The translations under genes were made by a program, and so were the position numbers. Under the pieces are notes generated by a model. That model was not told where the DNA came from and did no database searches. It saw only the letters and a program-made list of their open reading frames with translations. Shown here piece by piece: positions 27,819-37,153 of a DNA stretch of 64,000 bases (position 1 is its first letter; every line of letters begins with the position of its first letter). Source of the DNA: Cyanobacteriota bacterium SRBZ.bins.94.201705 (GTDB taxonomy: Bacteria; Cyanobacteriota; Cyanobacteriia; Cyanobacteriales; Cyanobacteriaceae); the NCBI GenBank assembly GCA_030549855.1, contig JAUQQP010000031.1:51523-115522 (forward strand), read 5' to 3'.

Positions 27819-29045
27819 TTACCTGGTAAACAGACGGAAATAAATAGAAGTAGCCAATTCCTTGATGGGGAATAGGATATAGGTTAGGGGATTGATGGTT
27901 ACAATAATGTCGCGACAATCCCTGATGGCAAGATTCACAATCTGTTTGGCAACCCAATCTGGAGACATTACGCCAATGGGGTTGAGATTGCTCTTAAAAG
28001 GCCCTAAAATTAGTTTTCGGATGATACAAGGGGCATTTATCCTTTTTAGGGTTACAATATCCCCTATGGTACGTTTACTCATCTCGTAAAGAGGACTAAA
28101 TGCTGGACTTACTTCCGCTTCTGAAGTGTTAACCCATATTTCCTTTGTAGCCTTGTCTTTATTGGTTTTGACGGTAGCTAAAAACAATTCCATTAGTCGC
28201 CACTGGGAAAAAGTATTAATTTCAAAGGAGTTTTGAATTGCTTCGGCTGTTTTTTCCCCATGGACATTAACACCGTGATTGAGGATAAGAATATCAGTTT
28301 TTGCCAGAATGTCGGCTAAATCCGATTCCTTCCCTATCTGCCACTTAATAGTTTTAATGGGGATTTGTTTATCCTCAACGGTGATAAATAAATCCTTATC
28401 TCGGGAGGTTAAAGCAGTTACTTGTGCCCCTTGGCAGTATAGCTGTTTAGCCAATGCCTGTCCTAAAGCACCATTGGCGCCTGTAATAGCAACCCTCTTC
28501 CCCTTTAAAGACAAAGAGGTACCCATTATCCTATCTACCAATGTTATAGTACCACAAAAATAAGCGCTTTGGTTATCAAAATGGTGACGCCAATGATAAG
28601 GACGATTTACCAACCAGTTGCCCGGCAGTTGGGTAAACTCCCCCGGACGATGAGTCACATCTGTAATAACATCCGCATAGGGTATTCCCAATCCACGGGC
28701 AATAGCACCCCCTGTAAATGTTAAACTATAAACGGTGCCACTGTAAGCCAACCATTCTAAACCCCCCTCCAGCCAGTTTTGCGTCAGTACAGTCACAGCG
28801 AAGATAAGACTAAAACTCAACATCACCAGAGATTCCGGCAAGTCATTATACCAGTTAGCCTTCCGGTAAATCTCCTCACTGTATACTGACAAATCCGGCT
28901 TGAATACCCTATGATGCCATCCGTGTAGTCTACATAGCGGCTGCCACACATGCCCCAATACATGGTATATGTCTCTCACCACCTCTACCCATATTATTGA
29001 CAACACCCCTATTACCCCTCCCCACACTAGGCTGTTTATACTCAT
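27819..29045 (-). CDS. Bifunctional sterol desaturase / short-chain dehydrogenase
   Basis: A 408-residue fusion. The N-terminal half is a membrane fatty acid hydroxylase/sterol desaturase-like domain with histidine clusters HVLGH, HGWHH and HWRHH, plus hydrophobic segments near residues 5-20, 70-90 and 95-115. The second half (from about 178) is a Rossmann-fold SDR: GKRVAITGANGALGQALAKQL binds NAD(P), NHGVN is the NNAG-like motif and PLYEMSKR carries the YxxxK pair. This fusion is one I associate with cyanobacteria; the substrate is unknown. The start ATG lies at 29045 after a pyrimidine-rich stretch on the plus strand. Confidence 0.82.
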   Translation of the reverse strand: MSINSLVWGGVIGVLSIIWVEVVRDIYHVLGHVWQPLCRLHGWHHRVFKPDLSVYSEEIYRKANWYNDLPESLVMLSFSLIFAVTVLTQNWLEGGLEWLAYSGTVYSLTFTGGAIARGLGIPYADVITDVTHRPGEFTQLPGNWLVNRPYHWRHHFDNQSAYFCGTITLVDRIMGTSLSLKGKRVAITGANGALGQALAKQLYCQGAQVTALTSRDKDLFITVEDKQIPIKTIKWQIGKESDLADILAKTDILILNHGVNVHGEKTAEAIQNSFEINTFSQWRLMELFLATVKTNKDKATKEIWVNTSEAEVSPAFSPLYEMSKRTIGDIVTLKRINAPCIIRKLILGPFKSNLNPIGVMSPDWVAKQIVNLAIRDCRDIIVTINPLTYILFPIKELATSIYFRLFTR

Positions 29046-29163
29046 ATTCCTTTCTTTCCTCCTTTTTTTCCTCTTGTTTGCTACTGTCCTATCATTATAT
29101 TCCCCTCCCCCTCTTCTTTTATCTCTCCTGCCTCGTGAAACCCTTGTCTAGAGGGTGGAGGAA

Positions 29164-30093
29164 TTACAGAGGAATAATACCACTGGGGTTGAGGGGGAAA
29201 AGACTGCTATAATAATCCCTCTTAATGGTATCTAGACAGTAAGTGTCTCTGACGCCGGGGAGGTTGTTTATGTCTTGGAGATAACGAGTAATATGCTGGT
29301 AGGACTGTAAGGGCCTTATGCTACACTTGAAGAGAGAATAATAGACGGCATCAAAACGAATAAGGGTGGGAAACAGACGCACATCAGCCAAGGTTAAACT
29401 CTCCCCACAAAGATAGCGATGAGACTGAAGATGGGAATCAATTTCGTCTAGGGTGGCAAACAACAGACGACAGGCAGACTCATATGCCTCCTGAGTTTGC
29501 GCAAAACCACACCTGTAAACGCCGTTGTTGACGTATTCGTAAATCTTCTCATTCCAACTGTCAATCTCCTTTTGCAAAGAGGGTGGGTATAAGTCTAACC
29601 CCGGATTTTTTGCCCACTCGTTAAACTGGCTATTCAAATAGACAATTATTTCTCCACTCTCATTGTTGACTATTTTTTTTGTCTTAGTATCCCATAAAAC
29701 AGGAACAGTACAACGACCGCGATAACCGGGTGAGGATAATTGATATAATTGGCACAGGGTAGTACAACCCTCAGAGGCTTCCCCCATCACCCAACCGCCA
29801 CTGTTGACGTCGGGGATTACTACCACTGTCTCTATTACCTCCTCTAACCCCTTTAATGCCCTAACTATTATAGTTCGATGGGCCCATGGGCAACTCACCC
29901 CCACATACAGGCGATAACGTCCTTTTTCCGGCGGATACCTCCCCTCCCTACTAATAGCATGGCGAAATCCACTGGCTGGCCTTCGATAATCCCCCCCTCT
30001 CCCCACTGGTGCCAACTGGGACATCATCAGCCGCCACAGACTCCTCCATGCCCATTTGGCTATCCTTATCTGCCACGACGCCGGTAACCCCAT
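29164..30093 (-). CDS. Glutathionyl-hydroquinone reductase (Xi-class GST)
   Basis: A 309-residue Xi-class glutathione transferase homologue. The catalytic cysteine is in VSCPWAHRT, and the usual RYRLYVGVSCPWAHR, NNESGEIIVYLNSQFNEW and LCGESLTLADVRLFPTLIRFDAVYY blocks follow. Such enzymes reduce glutathionyl-quinones. The ATG at 30093 is preferred because MGLP...LMMSQLAP is the normal N-terminus; the frame continues to a GTG at 30153. Confidence 0.88.
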   Translation of the reverse strand: MGLPASWQIRIAKWAWRSLWRLMMSQLAPVGRGGDYRRPASGFRHAISREGRYPPEKGRYRLYVGVSCPWAHRTIIVRALKGLEEVIETVVVIPDVNSGGWVMGEASEGCTTLCQLYQLSSPGYRGRCTVPVLWDTKTKKIVNNESGEIIVYLNSQFNEWAKNPGLDLYPPSLQKEIDSWNEKIYEYVNNGVYRCGFAQTQEAYESACRLLFATLDEIDSHLQSHRYLCGESLTLADVRLFPTLIRFDAVYYSLFKCSIRPLQSYQHITRYLQDINNLPGVRDTYCLDTIKRDYYSSLFPLNPSGIIPL

Positions 30094-30278
30094 AGTCTTT
30101 CCCAAAAATAAAGGCCCACGGGAGTCTTGCCGTGTTTCGACCCCATGAGCCACTCCTTGATTTCCTCACACCCTAATTAGGTCTTTCCGACCCCAACTGC
30201 CTTCGATTATATACCTTTTTCTCTCCCCCTGTCAACTGGTATAATAAAATTTCTTTACAATTACTGGGAGGCTAAAAT

Positions 30279-31043
30279 ATGGAAGTAATACCAGCTATAG
30301 ATATTCTGGCGGGACGTTGTGTGAGACTATATCAAGGAGACTATCAACAATCCCAGGTGTTTAGTGACAATCCCCTAGAAATGGCCTTGCAGTGGCAGTC
30401 ATTAGGCGCGCCACGTCTCCATCTGGTAGACTTGGATGGGGCAAGGGAAGGGAATCCGGTTAACCTGGAGGTGATTGCTAAAATTGTCAAGAGTCTTAAC
30501 ATTCCTGTACAAGTGGGGGGAGGTTTACGCAACCGGGAGGCAGTAGAAAGACTGTTGGATTTAGGAGTGGCAAGGGTGATTTTGGGCACAGTTGCCGTGG
30601 AAAACCCAGAATTGATGCAACAACTGTGTGAGGCTTATCCCGGCAAAATCGCCGTGGGTATTGATGCCCGCAATGGTAAGGTAGCTACCAGAGGATGGTT
30701 ACAAACCTCCTCCCTAGATGCAGTCCAGTTGGCTAAACAAATCCCCCCTACCGCCGCCGCTATCATCTATACTGATATTACCAAGGATGGCACCCTGGAA
30801 GGACCAAATATCCCCTCCTTAAGGGAGATGGCTGAGGCTGTTGATATCCCTATTATCGCCTCGGGAGGAGTTAGTAGTCTTACTGATATACTATGTATTG
30901 CTAGCCTTGAGCCCCTTGGAGTAACCGGAGTAATCGTGGGAAAGGCCTTATACTCCGGCAAGTTATCCCTACCAGAGGCAGTCAAGGCAGTGGGAAATAG
31001 CCGTATCCAAGACTTACCCCCCAATACCTCTGCTTTTGCCTGA
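30279..31043 (+). CDS. hisA: HisA, ProFAR isomerase of histidine synthesis
   Basis: This enzyme isomerises ProFAR to PRFAR in histidine biosynthesis. The 254-residue beta/alpha barrel has the first catalytic Asp in [14 protein letters not shown] and the second in [16 protein letters not shown]. Phosphate-binding turns are VGGGLRN and ASGGVSS. GGGAGG lies upstream of the ATG and a TATAAT box lies at about 30241. It converges with ilvE, with nine bases between stops. Confidence 0.95.
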   Translation: MEVIPAIDILAGRCVRLYQGDYQQSQVFSDNPLEMALQWQSLGAPRLHLVDLDGAREGNPVNLEVIAKIVKSLNIPVQVGGGLRNREAVERLLDLGVARVILGTVAVENPELMQQLCEAYPGKIAVGIDARNGKVATRGWLQTSSLDAVQLAKQIPPTAAAIIYTDITKDGTLEGPNIPSLREMAEAVDIPIIASGGVSSLTDILCIASLEPLGVTGVIVGKALYSGKLSLPEAVKAVGNSRIQDLPPNTSAFA

Positions 31044-31052
31044 TTACTCCTT

Positions 31053-31964
31053 CTACAGGGGAATAACAGTAATCCAGTGTCTGTATTTAGGCTCCCTATT
31101 TTCCGTGATTGCTGTCAACTTCTCCCTCAGTGTCATGGTAATTCTTCTCTCCGGCGGCAGTGTATAGTTTTCTACCCTCTTTACTGGCGTGATTTTAGCC
31201 GCTGTACCGCACAAAAACACCTCCTCCGCTATAAACAATTCTGTCTTATCCACTGCCCTCTCCTCCACCTCAATCCCCAAATCCCTGGCAATGGTAATAA
31301 TACTGTCTCTGGTAATCCCTTCCAGAATATCCTGATCTACACTAGGAGTAATTAGTTTCCCATTCCTTACCAGAAAAATATTCATCCCCGTCGCTTCACA
31401 TACCTTCCCCTGGGAGTTAAGCAGAATCGCCTCGTCAAACCCACTCTCCACCGCCTCCGTCTTAGCCAAAGCCGAGGTTATGTAGGCACCACTTATTTTC
31501 CCCCTTAAAGGCAAACTCCTATCCTCTTGACGATGCCACGAACTTATGCGACAACTAATACCTTCTGGAGATAGATAATCCCCCATTTCTAAACCATACA
31601 CGAAAAAGTCCTTCTCTATGTTGTGCAGTCTTGGGGCTATCCCTAAATCCGACGTGTACACAAATGGTCTAATATAAAAAGGCTTACTGGGCTTGTTTTT
31701 TACCACAAACTCCTTAATCACCGACTCTATGAAAGCCGCCGGCAAGTCATAGTGCAAATACTTCGCACTGTCACTCAGTCGACGACAATGACGGTCTAGC
31801 CTAAATAACAACACCTGTTGCGGGTTTTCTGGATCTATTGTACCTCTTAAACCCCCAAAAGCCCCCGTCCCATAGTGCAACCCATGAGTGGCTATAGATA
31901 TTTTCGCTTCCGCAAAGGGGATAAACTCCCCCCGAAAATAAGCAATTGGCAAGAAGTCTGGCAT
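31053..31964 (-). CDS. ilvE: Branched-chain amino acid aminotransferase
   Basis: This PLP class IV aminotransferase catalyses the last step of Ile, Val and Leu synthesis. It has 303 residues. Motifs are THGLHYGTGAFGGLR, RLDRHCRRLSDSAKYL, YIRPFVY, the PLP lysine region SGAYITSALAKTEA, DEAILLNSQGKVCEATGMNIFLV and LEGITRDSI, then FLCGTAAKITPV near the C-terminus. The 243 bases upstream separate it from the divergent small gene at 32208 and carry no obvious extra gene. Confidence 0.94.
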   Translation of the reverse strand: MPDFLPIAYFRGEFIPFAEAKISIATHGLHYGTGAFGGLRGTIDPENPQQVLLFRLDRHCRRLSDSAKYLHYDLPAAFIESVIKEFVVKNKPSKPFYIRPFVYTSDLGIAPRLHNIEKDFFVYGLEMGDYLSPEGISCRISSWHRQEDRSLPLRGKISGAYITSALAKTEAVESGFDEAILLNSQGKVCEATGMNIFLVRNGKLITPSVDQDILEGITRDSIITIARDLGIEVEERAVDKTELFIAEEVFLCGTAAKITPVKRVENYTLPPERRITMTLREKLTAITENREPKYRHWITVIPL

Positions 31965-32207
31965 GACTCACAAAATCGCTTCTTTCTTCTTCACAAACAC
32001 AGATCTTCCAATATTATCATCAAACTTTACCCCAGTGTGACCAACTGTGACCAACTTTTACACCCACCCCGGCAATTCCCCCCGGCGATAGGCATTTACC
32101 AACAAGTGGGCATAATTGTACTATCATTTAAAATTCCCTTCATCGGCTTCCCCATTTATTGTCTCCTATACTGTACACTAATTACTGATTACTCTACAAT
32201 AGACGGT

Positions 32208-32597
32208 ATGAAAGAAACAATACTCATAAAAAAAACAGGAGAACTTCTTATAGATGCCGGTATTATTAACAGTAACCAGGTTTTAGTTGCCCTTTGGGAA
32301 CAACAAAATTACCCCGAATTGCGCATAGGAGAAATTTTAGCATATCATGGCTGGATTAACCAAAAAACCGCCGATTTCTTCGGGGAGAAAATAAAAAGAT
32401 ACTTGTTTAAATCTCTCCCCGGTAAAACCCTTGAAGACTACCTCCTGGAAGCTGGTTTACTCCATGAAGAACAAATTGAGGAAATCAGATTCGAGAAAAC
32501 CACAAAACCTTCCTCCTTCGCTTCTATTGCCCTAGAAAAAGGATATATAAAACCCCAAACCGTAGCCTTTTTTAAAACCTACTTGACGCCCCTTTAA
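32208..32597 (+). CDS. Small two-repeat protein, GspE N-terminal-like
   Basis: A 129-residue protein with two similar helical repeats of about 50 residues. The first reads TGELLIDAGIINSNQVLVALWEQ ... RIGEILAYHGWINQKTADFF. The second reads LEDYLLEAGLLHEEQIEEI ... IALEKGYIKPQTVAFF. This pattern resembles the N-terminal domain of type II secretion/type IV pilus ATPases (compare residues 25-60 of PilB in this window), which in MshE binds c-di-GMP. The first in-frame ATG after a long non-coding-looking stretch is taken as start. Function unknown. Confidence 0.72.
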   Translation: MKETILIKKTGELLIDAGIINSNQVLVALWEQQNYPELRIGEILAYHGWINQKTADFFGEKIKRYLFKSLPGKTLEDYLLEAGLLHEEQIEEIRFEKTTKPSSFASIALEKGYIKPQTVAFFKTYLTPL

Positions 32598-32710
32598 TAA
32601 ATAATAGTATCCCCCGCCAACTTCCCGGGAATTATTCACAACAACAAAACCCCGACACCAGAGGAGAAAAAACTAAATTTACCTTCCTCTACTTTTAAAA
32701 CACCAGGGCG

Positions 32711-32757
32711 AAAAAAAAAACCCCCTGTGATAACAAAAATTATAGGAACAAAGGGGG
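32711..32757 (-). terminator. Probable rho-independent terminator of dapL
   Basis: On the minus strand CCCCCT (complement of 32752-32757) pairs with AGGGGG (complement of 32721-32726), with a 25-base loop, and ten T follow. It lies 54 bases beyond the dapL stop codon. The rest of the 213-base gap shows nothing else clear. Confidence 0.65.
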
Positions 32758-32810
32758 AATAAATACTAGACCTACCACCAATGTCACTAGTCTAGCTTCC
32801 CCCCCTACAG

Positions 32811-34049
32811 TTAGTTGAAATTAAAAGTAGAAGTAATGCGATTCATGGCCTCTATGACATTTTCCCGGCTGTTGAAGGCACTAAGACGCAGATAACCCTC
32901 CCCAGCCGCACCAAACCCCGCACCGGGAGTGCCCACCACATGCGCCTGTTGTAGCAGTTTGTCAAAAAACTCCCAACTGGATAAACCTTCCGGTGTCTTT
33001 ACCCACACGTAGGGGGCATTTACTCCACCATACACCTTTAACCCCGCTTTTGTCAACTCCTCCCTAATAATACGCGCGTTTTCCATATAGAATTTCACTA
33101 AGGCTGCCACCTGTGCCTTCCCCTCCTCCGTGTAAACCGCTTCTGCACCTCTTTGCACAATATAAGACACCCCATTGAATTTAGTAGACTGACGACGATA
33201 CCATAACTGCCATATGTCCACCTGTTGCCCGTCTCTAGTTTTCCCCTTCAGATTCTTCGGTACTACAGTGAAGGCACAACGGGTGCCAGTAAAACCAGCA
33301 TTCTTAGAAAATGAACGAAATTCAATGGCACAATCCTTTGCCCCTGGTATCTCATAGATGGAATGGGGTATACTGGGCTCTGTGATAAAGGCCTCATAGG
33401 CCGCGTCAAACAGGATGATTGCCTCATTATCCCTAGCATAGTCCACCCAAGCCTGTAAATGCTCCCTCGTTGCCGTCGCACCGGTGGGGTTGTTGGGGAA
33501 ACACAGATAGATTAAGTCCACTTTCTCCTCTGGTATTGCCGCCGTAAAATTATTCTCTGCCGTGATAGGTAGATATACCAGCCCCTCATATTCCCCTTTC
33601 TCGTTGGCTTTTCCTGTATGCCCCGCCATTACGTTTGTATCTACATATACAGGATAAACGGGGTCTGTTACAGCAATCTTGTTATCATCCCCAAAGATGT
33701 CCAAAATGTTTCCCGTGTCGCACTTTGAGCCGTCAGACACAAATATTTCCTCGGCAGATATATCACAACCCCGACTCTGATAGTCGTGTATAGCTATTTT
33801 CTCCCTTAACCAAGGATACCCTTGTTCTGGCCCATATCCCCTAAAGGTTTCACGTACTCCCATTTCTTCCACTGCCGCTTTCATTGCCTTTATGCAGGCT
33901 TCTGGTAGTGGTTCTGTCACATCCCCTATCCCCAGTCTGATTATCTTCGCCGTGGGATTCGCCTCAGCAAAAGCTTTTACTCTCCTTGCTATTTCCGGAA
34001 ACAAGTATCCTGCCTTCAGTTTCAAATAGTTTTCGTTTATCCTTGCCAT
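32811..34049 (-). CDS. dapL: LL-diaminopimelate aminotransferase
   Basis: This PLP enzyme converts tetrahydrodipicolinate directly to LL-diaminopimelate, the lysine/peptidoglycan route of cyanobacteria and plants. It has 412 residues. Motifs are [66 protein letters not shown] and the PLP lysine in [16 protein letters not shown], then [10 protein letters not shown] and [13 protein letters not shown] near the end. Confidence 0.96.
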   Translation of the reverse strand: MARINENYLKLKAGYLFPEIARRVKAFAEANPTAKIIRLGIGDVTEPLPEACIKAMKAAVEEMGVRETFRGYGPEQGYPWLREKIAIHDYQSRGCDISAEEIFVSDGSKCDTGNILDIFGDDNKIAVTDPVYPVYVDTNVMAGHTGKANEKGEYEGLVYLPITAENNFTAAIPEEKVDLIYLCFPNNPTGATATREHLQAWVDYARDNEAIILFDAAYEAFITEPSIPHSIYEIPGAKDCAIEFRSFSKNAGFTGTRCAFTVVPKNLKGKTRDGQQVDIWQLWYRRQSTKFNGVSYIVQRGAEAVYTEEGKAQVAALVKFYMENARIIREELTKAGLKVYGGVNAPYVWVKTPEGLSSWEFFDKLLQQAHVVGTPGAGFGAAGEGYLRLSAFNSRENVIEAMNRITSTFNFN

Positions 34050-34237
34050 TAACTCTTCCCTTTTGCTCCCTTTTCGTTTTATTACACCTTACCACGAAAA
34101 CAGACCCCACCGCTAGAAAGACAAGATAAACCCCTACACCCCCTATTTCCTCCACCTGATTCTACTATCTTCTATTCCCTTCCCCTCCCAGTCAATGCTA
34201 TATGCCGCCTTGCCAATCCAGCACACATCTGCAGAGG

Positions 34238-34670
34238 TTACAATTCCCGCCATCCCCACCCCTTCGCCTTTTTTAGTCGCCTCTTGTATACAACGGGAGG
34301 CTTCCCTGTCCCCCCTACATCTTCTACTACAACTATGTCCCCTGTTTGCCTATTCCAGTAAATCCCCGCCTCATAGGGCACCTTCCCCAATACGCTGGTT
34401 ACGGGTGCACCTTTCCCCTCTGTAGTACTTCCCACCCCCTTATCTCAGTCACCCTTCCGTCTTGCCACTGGATGATGGAAAAGGCGTAATCCACAGACGC
34501 CCCGCTTACAAGACAACGCCCCCTCCTTATGTGCCTTCCACTCTCCGCCGGCGCCGAGGGGCTAACATAAGAGCAGTATCCCAATCTCTTGGCCGTACCC
34601 CCCATCCTCCACTAGCCATTACCACCAGTAGCAGTAATCCCAGCCCCACTGCCCCTTCTCCTCCCCTCAT
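34238..34670 (-). pseudogene. Frameshifted small secreted protein gene
   Basis: Three frames in succession rebuild a single protein of about 144 residues. The first frame starts at ATG 34670, with GGGAGG six bases upstream, and encodes a signal peptide (RGGEGAVGLGLLLLVVMASG). It must switch at the six-G run 34598-34603 to the frame reading CSYVSPSAPAESGRH and VDYAFSIIQWQDGRVTEIRGW. A second switch near 34415-34439, also in G runs, leads to APVTSVLGKVPYEAGIYW, NRQTGDIVVVEDV and the stop at 34238. Each fragment alone is short. The parts have the composition of a real exported protein, so a pseudogene (or errors in G runs) is more likely than chance. The product is unknown. Confidence 0.5.
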
Positions 34671-34751
34671 TCTAGCCTCCCTCCCTTTATCTGTCAACCC
34701 CCACTTTCATTCTATCTCCCCTAGTCATCTCTTTCACCCCTTGGTTTCCCC

Positions 34752-34780
34752 TTGACAATTCCGTTTTTTTTTGTTACAAT
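34752..34780 (+). promoter_or_regulatory. Strong sigma-70 type promoter
   Basis: TTGACA (34752-34757), a 17-base spacer and TACAAT (34775-34780) match the consensus almost perfectly. It points at the LivG/NatA-type gene, whose start is about 210 bases downstream. Confidence 0.85.
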
Positions 34781-34787
34781 GGTATCA

Positions 34788-34996
34788 TAGTAAATAATAG
34801 GGCGCGGCCTCTTCCGGGGGGCAAAGGCGGCCGGACGGCAGGTTAGGAGACTGCCAAAACATTGGGGCAGAGCAATTTTTAGATAAGAATAATAAGCAAC
34901 AAAAGAGATGAGATAGATGAAACAAAGAAGCAAGAAGCGAGAAGAGAAAGAAAATAGGTATCATGGGGTTGGAGGGAATTGAGAAGAGAAAAAAAC
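34788..34996 (+). other. Long GC-rich structured 5' leader
   Basis: About 200 untranslated bases lie between the promoter and the ABC ATPase gene. The block 34801-34856 is GC-rich in AT-rich surroundings. It contains a hairpin GGCAG (34837-34841) / CTGCC (34851-34855), and a second GGCAG follows at about 34866-34870 before a T5 run, so alternative pairing is possible. It matches no riboswitch or small-RNA family that I can name. The remainder (34880-34980) is purine-rich and looks unstructured. Confidence 0.4.
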
Positions 34997-35785
34997 ATGT
35001 TAGACAACAAGGAAAAAAAAGAGGACTTGATACTACAGGCAATAAATGTATCAAAAAGTTTTGGAAGTTTAAAGGCAGTAAATAAAGCAAGAATTGAGGT
35101 GAAAAGAGGAAGCATTACGGGGTTAATAGGGCCAAATGGGGCAGGAAAAAGTACCTTTTTTAATCTCCTGTCGAATTTTATAATGCCAGACGAGGGAATA
35201 GTATTATTTGAGGGAAAAGCAATCCAACACCTACCCCCCCACAAGATAGCCCAACTGGGCATGGTGAGGACTTTTCAGGTGGCAAGGGCCTTGTCTCGTT
35301 TAACAGTGTTGGAAAATATGTTACTAGGGAAAAAAGGGCAAGTAGGAGAAAATTTAATTTCTGTCTTCCTGCAAAGAGGAAAAATTAAACAACAGGAAAG
35401 GGAAAACAAAGAAAAGGCTATGGCAATTTTAGAATCAGTGGGTTTGGCAGAAAAAGCTTATGACTACGCCGGTGCCTTATCAGGAGGACAACGAAAATTA
35501 TTAGAAATGGCAAGGGCACTGATGACAGCTCCTAAATTAATTCTACTAGATGAACCCGCCGCCGGAGTCAACCCCACTCTAATTAATCAGATTTGTGAAC
35601 ATATAATGCATTGGAATCAACAGGGAATATCTTTTCTCATTATCGAACACAATATGGATGTAATTATGTCTCTATGTAGTCATGTATGGGTATTGGCAGA
35701 AGGAAAAAATTTAGCTGATGGGACTCCTTCTCAAATCCGGGCTAATGAAAAGGTTTTGCAAGCCTACCTGGGAGAATCTTCTTAA
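34997..35785 (+). CDS. ABC transporter ATP-binding protein, LivG/NatA type
   Basis: A 262-residue ATPase of the branched-chain/neutral amino acid uptake family (LivG; NatA in Synechocystis). Walker A is GPNGAGKST, the Q-loop context is VRTFQVARALSRLTVLENML, the signature is LSGGQRKLLEMARAL, and Walker B is LILLDEPAAGVNP. The EHNMDVIM switch and LADGTP end are typical of LivG. The permeases, LivF and binding protein are not in this window, as in the scattered nat genes of cyanobacteria. A TTG six codons upstream is an alternative start. Confidence 0.85.
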   Translation: MLDNKEKKEDLILQAINVSKSFGSLKAVNKARIEVKRGSITGLIGPNGAGKSTFFNLLSNFIMPDEGIVLFEGKAIQHLPPHKIAQLGMVRTFQVARALSRLTVLENMLLGKKGQVGENLISVFLQRGKIKQQERENKEKAMAILESVGLAEKAYDYAGALSGGQRKLLEMARALMTAPKLILLDEPAAGVNPTLINQICEHIMHWNQQGISFLIIEHNMDVIMSLCSHVWVLAEGKNLADGTPSQIRANEKVLQAYLGESS

Positions 35786-35876
35786 CCCATTCCCCCCTCT
35801 GTGCCTTAACAAGGTCAATGACAGACCAGTAGAATATACTAGGAAAAAACTAGTCTTTGGAGAGGAATTTATAAAT

Positions 35877-36254
35877 ATGAGCGAAAACAACAATAATCAA
35901 GAAAAGAAAACTACCGCCACTCAACCCCCAGCCACCACTACCAACCCCCCCGCCTCAGAAACCCCCAGTAGCGGCTTGATGTATGCCGGTGGCGAAAAGT
36001 CTACCCTATTGCCTTCCAATCGCCCAATTTCCCCTAGCAGCCTCCAAATTGTAAAAACCTATTCCTCTGTAGGTAGCATCAGACCAGTGGTCAAAAGTGG
36101 TCTTAAAATAAAAAACATGATCACCGTCTCAGGTAATCGTCCTATAGTCTCTAGTGGTTTAAAGATTAGTCAAGAGTATAAAATTATGGGCAATCGTCCT
36201 GTTGCCTCTAATCAAATCGACGATCCCGTTTTATTAATGGGTTATCTAGACTGA
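35877..36254 (+). CDS. NRP-repeat conserved protein
   Basis: A 125-residue protein. The first 35 residues are a disordered Asn/Thr/Pro-rich tail. Then come four imperfect repeats of about 20 residues built on (G/S)NRP(I/V)-x3-SGLKI: SNRPISPSSLQIV, SIRPVVKSGLKI, GNRPIVSSGLKI and GNRPVASNQI. I recall similar short repeats in proteins from many cyanobacteria; the function is unknown. ATG 35877 is preceded by GAGAGG. It lies 91 bases downstream of the ABC ATPase. Confidence 0.8.
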   Translation: MSENNNNQEKKTTATQPPATTTNPPASETPSSGLMYAGGEKSTLLPSNRPISPSSLQIVKTYSSVGSIRPVVKSGLKIKNMITVSGNRPIVSSGLKISQEYKIMGNRPVASNQIDDPVLLMGYLD

Positions 36255-36309
36255 TACTATAAACTAAAATGGCCCCCATGAGGGGCTCATAATCTCCTGT
36301 CTCAATACC

Positions 36310-37017
36310 CTAAGAAATCTCCCTTACCCTCGGTTTACCGTCTACTATCTCCCCCACCAGAATCACATCCGCTAACCCCACAAACAAACCATTCTCCACA
36401 ACCCCTGGGATGTTATTAATAGTTTTTTCCAATTCCGCTGGGTTGTCAATAGAATCAAACTTCACATCTATAACTAGATTACCCTGATCTGTCACCACTG
36501 GACCCGCTTTTTTTACCCCCATCCTCAATTCCGGTTTCCCCCCTAGCCTCTCCAACTGTCTCATCACTGGAGTTACCGCCATGGGTATCACCTCCACCGG
36601 CAGGGGGAAAGTACTACCCAATTTTTCTACTATTTTGCTACTGTCTACTACAACAATAAATAAGTCCGCCAAACTATCTACTATCTTCTCCCGAGTGTGG
36701 GCTGCCCCCCCTCCTTTGATAAGATTTTTATGAGGATCTACCTCGTCAGCGCCATCTATGGCAATATCAATATGGTCCACCACATCCAACGTAGTCAGAG
36801 GTATGCCATATTTTCTTGCTAATACCTCCGCTTGATAAGATGTCGGTATCCCCACCACATTGCTAATCTCCCCCTTTGCCAGCCTCTCGCCAATATACTC
36901 AATGGCATAGGCGGTAGTAGAACCCGTCCCCAGTCCTACTATACAATTAGATTGTACCCTTTGCGCCGCTGCTCTACCTACTTCTTGTTTCATCAAAACT
37001 ACAGCATCCTGACTCAT
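36310..37017 (-). CDS. rpiA: Ribose-5-phosphate isomerase A
   Basis: This enzyme interconverts ribose-5-P and ribulose-5-P in the Calvin and pentose phosphate cycles. The 235-residue protein has [18 protein letters not shown], the catalytic [24 protein letters not shown] block with the general-base aspartate and lysine, and VVVDSSK. It is divergent from recG. Confidence 0.95.
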   Translation of the reverse strand: MSQDAVVLMKQEVGRAAAQRVQSNCIVGLGTGSTTAYAIEYIGERLAKGEISNVVGIPTSYQAEVLARKYGIPLTTLDVVDHIDIAIDGADEVDPHKNLIKGGGAAHTREKIVDSLADLFIVVVDSSKIVEKLGSTFPLPVEVIPMAVTPVMRQLERLGGKPELRMGVKKAGPVVTDQGNLVIDVKFDSIDNPAELEKTINNIPGVVENGLFVGLADVILVGEIVDGKPRVREIS

Positions 37018-37153
37018 AATTATTCCCCTATGACTAAACCCGTATCCCCCCTATTATCTTGGATTTCGGAAAATTCCACAATTGGCCTTTACTACTGTCT
37101 ACAAAAAACCCAAACATAACTATTTGAAGCCTTTGTCACTAACTCCAACAGAC

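Noticed and set aside
27675..27875. Short plus-strand frame after gloA
   Set aside because: It overlaps the 3' end of the desaturase/SDR gene and contains the inverted repeat; composition is not protein-like.
29046..29163. Possible small hydrophobic gene in the pyrimidine-rich gap
   Set aside because: Only Leu/Phe/Ser low complexity from TTCC repeats, with no ribosome-binding site; it overlaps the start region of the neighbouring gene.
34788..34880. SRP RNA or another standard small RNA in the GC-rich leader
   Set aside because: The conserved SRP core (GGTCCGGAAGGAAGCAG-like) is absent, and no Yfr1, 6S or tmRNA signature could be found.
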